A DNA stretch of 5,149 nt, from positions 1 to 5,149 of the forward strand of contig JAILSA010000214.1 of NCBI GenBank assembly GCA_024697885.1, read 5' to 3'. Made by a program: the position numbers and the translations under genes. Under the pieces are notes generated by a model. It saw only the letters and a program-made list of their open reading frames with translations, was not told the DNA's origin and made no database searches. Origin of the DNA: Eubacterium sp. (GTDB lineage Bacteria; Bacillota; Clostridia; Lachnospirales; Lachnospiraceae). Shown one piece after another: positions 2,812 to 5,149 of the stretch; position 1 is the stretch's first letter, and the number at the start of each line of letters is the position of its first letter.

Positions 2812-5149
2812 ATGGTGAAAAGAATGTACAGAATGTTAAAGAGCCTGCTGGTTTTTGCACTGGCAGTATTCGGCCTCTTGTTTGTTGCCGGGGATGCGAA
2901 GGCGGAGACAGAGAAGGTCAGCGTGCCGTCGTGGGCACTTGGCCACAGCGAAATGGCGGATACGATGGAGGGCAGTGCGACAGTTACGATGAGCAAACCC
3001 AAGTTTAAGGGGGCAAAAGTAATTGTTAAAAGCAAAGACAATAAACCGTATACAATAAAGTTGAAAGGCAAGGTTACGAATCTGCCTGAAAACACGACTG
3101 AGGTAGAGTTTTTAATTGGGGAAAAGGAGCCGGACGGAAAAAATTATACAAGAACTTATGTATATACCACCGATGCATCCAATGCGGAGAACGGAAAACT
3201 GAAAATTACGGAAGAATTGCAGGGGTTTGATTGGACACCGGTGCCGGGGTCTGTTCTCAAAGTGGGAGTTATAGCCTATGTGCTGAGCGATAACTGTGAT
3301 GATAAGGGATACAGCAAATGGGTGTCAACGGGATATGATGAATTGTACGATGTGCCGGTCGGCGAGGCTGTGGAAGGAAAGCATAAACTGACTGTGAATC
3401 ATGTCAATCAGAATAACCGAATGATTGCCTATCAGGAAGTATCTTATCTGGCGGAAGGGGAGAAGTACAATGTACCTTCTTTGAATATAAACGGATATAC
3501 AGCAAAAAAAGAAGCCATCACGGGGACGATGGGATCTGAAGACATTACTTTGAACTTGGAATATGAGGGTGAAGCAACGACGATTTCCATTGCCTATAAA
3601 AGCTGGGGTGATGGCAGTGAACAGGACATTGCGGATGCTTACACGGCAAATGTTAAGGTGGGAGATTCCTACTCGGTGGACTCACCGGATGTAGAGGGAT
3701 TCCAGCTCAGCGACGGGGATTATTACAAGACGGTTAAGGGCATTGTGCCGGTCGGCGGTGTGTCACAGACCGTTTATTACACAAAGACCAAATACTGGCT
3801 GAGTGTCCGTCATCTGGACGAAAATGGAAACGAACTGTATCCACAGGCGGATCAGTACCAGTTCGCGCCGGGTGAAGAGTACTATTATGATGACTCGGAT
3901 GGATTTTACAGTGCGCCGATCCGGTCGTTTGAAGGATATACACTGGTAAGCGGTGATTACACCGAAAAAGATGTAGAAGATGAGGAAGGTAATGTTACCA
4001 AGGTAAAAGTGATTGAGGGTACCATGCCGGAAAAGAATAAGGATGTAACTCTGAATTATGTTCACAATCAGACTTATGTGAACTGCAAGTTTTCTTTTGT
4101 GGGACTGGATGATACAGTGACGGCGCCGGAAGGAATACCGGCAGATTTCACGGATCATGTGGATTCGTGGTCGTCATATATGTATGAGCCTCCTGTTATT
4201 GACGGCTGGCAGATTGTAAATGATGGTTCTTATTCGAATTATTATGATGCGAGAAAAAATCTGCTGACTGTGCCGGGGGATTCCTGGAATATGCTTCATT
4301 CCAGTGAGGAGAATCCTTTCGTAGTGAATTTTGTCTACAAGCAGAAGGTTGACCGCACGATAAGTTATCTCACGGATGATTCGGACAATCCGACAGAAGT
4401 TGCTCCGAGTAAGACGGTTACACTTTTGGCGGGGGCGGATAAGGATGTTGAAAATCCGGTAATTGCCGGATATATCTGTTCTAAAGGTGCTACGACAACA
4501 ATTGAGGCAACCGGTGGCTCGGATGTGACAGCATATTATACACCATTTACGGAAGAAAGTGGTGATAAGATTGTTCAGGGAATTCCGGGCGAAGTGAAGT
4601 TTGACACATCTTCATGGAATCCGGAGAGACCGGAGGATGCGTATAAGGCAACTCTCGAGTTTGCATGGACTTCGAACATTGACACGGATGAGGAATCTGT
4701 ATGGAAGAGCGATTCGTTCAGCGAGGATGCACTGATCTATATCGGCGGCGAATACGCTGGCAAGATGGATGGCAATAAATATTCGTTCTATACGGATGAT
4801 TCCTATTTCAAGAAAAACCATGATAACTTCAAAGTGACGATCTATCAGCCGAGATCAAAGAACGCATATTATGGCTATGAAAGTGATGTATATGTGAAAT
4901 CCGAGTGGACGCTGCATTTGCCGCTGAATCCGGTTGAGGCTGAGGAGGATGAAGATAGTATTTGTAAGGTGGTTCCGGCGACAGCGACAGTTACTCCGGC
5001 GAATGAGTCACCTCGTACTGCAGGAAATGGTACCTTTGGTTTGACATTTGATGCGGGGACAATATTTGATGAGATCAATGTCGCATGGACACTTGATGCC
5101 TCAGATGTGAAAGCGCTCGGGGCAACAGCTATTACAAGAGATCATCATG
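2812..5149 (+). CDS. Large secreted surface protein with MucBP-like repeats, 3'-truncated by window edge
   Basis: Reading from ATG 2812, the frame stays open to the last base: 779 complete codons and no stop, so the C-terminus is outside the window. Residues 1-31 are a Sec signal peptide (VKRMYRMLK basic end, LLVFALAVFGLLFVAG core, cleavage after AKA). Residues 32-190 form an unrecognised beta-rich domain. Residues 192-583 hold about five degenerate MucBP-like units, each starting with a strand such as LTVNHV, ISIAYK, LSVRHLDENG or TISYLTDD and most passing through a [DEN]GY/F/W turn. Residues 584-779 are unassigned, with FDTSSWNPERPEDAY, an acidic stretch EAEEDEDS near 700 and a region resembling Ig-like folds. 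Tyr and Asp are abundant; Cys is rare. The anchor, if any (LPXTG, Fn3 or membrane), would be beyond 5149. The likely role is an adhesin or cell-surface protein acting with the upstream Fn3 protein. The domain family is a judgement from pattern, not from a profile search. Confidence 0.9.
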   Translation, partial: MVKRMYRMLKSLLVFALAVFGLLFVAGDAKAETEKVSVPSWALGHSEMADTMEGSATVTMSKPKFKGAKVIVKSKDNKPYTIKLKGKVTNLPENTTEVEFLIGEKEPDGKNYTRTYVYTTDASNAENGKLKITEELQGFDWTPVPGSVLKVGVIAYVLSDNCDDKGYSKWVSTGYDELYDVPVGEAVEGKHKLTVNHVNQNNRMIAYQEVSYLAEGEKYNVPSLNINGYTAKKEAITGTMGSEDITLNLEYEGEATTISIAYKSWGDGSEQDIADAYTANVKVGDSYSVDSPDVEGFQLSDGDYYKTVKGIVPVGGVSQTVYYTKTKYWLSVRHLDENGNELYPQADQYQFAPGEEYYYDDSDGFYSAPIRSFEGYTLVSGDYTEKDVEDEEGNVTKVKVIEGTMPEKNKDVTLNYVHNQTYVNCKFSFVGLDDTVTAPEGIPADFTDHVDSWSSYMYEPPVIDGWQIVNDGSYSNYYDARKNLLTVPGDSWNMLHSSEENPFVVNFVYKQKVDRTISYLTDDSDNPTEVAPSKTVTLLAGADKDVENPVIAGYICSKGATTTIEATGGSDVTAYYTPFTEESGDKIVQGIPGEVKFDTSSWNPERPEDAYKATLEFAWTSNIDTDEESVWKSDSFSEDALIYIGGEYAGKMDGNKYSFYTDDSYFKKNHDNFKVTIYQPRSKNAYYGYESDVYVKSEWTLHLPLNPVEAEEDEDSICKVVPATATVTPANESPRTAGNGTFGLTFDAGTIFDEINVAWTLDASDVKALGATAITRDHH
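3385..4560 (+). repeat. Five degenerate MucBP-like protein repeats
   Basis: Approximate units within the large surface protein are residues 192-254 (3385-3573), 257-326 (3580-3789), 328-420 (3793-4071), 423-512 (4078-4347) and 513-583 (4348-4560). Most open with a V/I-x-Y/H-type strand, pass a conserved small turn (NGYTA, EGFQL, EGYTL, DGWQI, AGYIC) and end with a strand such as TLNLEY, TVYYTK, TLNYVH or VVNFVYK. This is the MucBP/Listeria-Bacteroides repeat pattern. The copies are too diverged to show as DNA repeats. Confidence 0.55.

Noticed and set aside
2715..3095. Minus-strand open frame of 126 codons spanning the gene junction
   Set aside because: The hydrophobic product is the complement of the signal-peptide and lysine-rich coding regions. 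It overlaps two good plus-strand genes and the operon junction.
3763..4158. Minus-strand open frame of 131 codons within the large surface-protein gene
   Set aside because: The plus strand is continuously coding here with conserved repeat structure. The antisense product is hydrophobic and His/Arg-rich in a way that reflects complementary codons, and no family is recognised.

Overview
The window looks like a piece of a Gram-positive, low-to-moderate G+C Firmicute genome, most likely a gut-type Clostridium or Lachnospiraceae relative. The reasons are strong AGGAGG-type ribosome binding sites, sigma-A-like TATAAT boxes, a SpoVT/AbrB-type regulator and Sec-secreted Fn3/MucBP-like surface proteins. 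This placement is by style only. No marker gene is present.

Layout, all genes on the + strand. (1) Positions 1-840 hold the 3' part of a gene for a HAD hydrolase fused to a NUDIX hydrolase. Its beginning lies before the window. (2) Positions 917-1156 hold a small AbrB/MazE-like DNA-binding protein with a good ribosome binding site and a TATAAT box upstream, but no toxin gene beside it. (3) A strong hairpin terminator at 1193-1229 closes this part. (4) Positions 1230-1460 are an AT-rich regulatory region. It carries two inverted repeats, then a 15-bp direct repeat at 21-bp periodicity directly in front of a sigma-A promoter (TTGATG, 17 bp, TATAAT). The downstream repeat copy matches the binding consensus for LytTR response regulators (AgrA/PlnC type). 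(5) Positions 1461-2783 encode a 440-residue secreted protein: signal peptide, beta-helix-like region, Ser/Thr linker and a very lysine-rich fibronectin type III domain. (6) From 2812 past the end of the window runs a second secreted protein. At least 779 residues are visible, with a signal peptide, an unrecognised N-terminal domain, about five degenerate MucBP-like repeats and further unassigned, probably Ig-like, sequence.

Genes 5 and 6 are 28 bp apart with no terminator between them and very likely form one operon driven by the promoter at 1380-1408. The most interesting reading is a two-protein secreted or surface system switched by a LytTR-family (quorum-sensing or two-component type) regulator encoded elsewhere. 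The HAD-NUDIX and AbrB genes upstream appear unrelated to it and are separated from it by the terminator.
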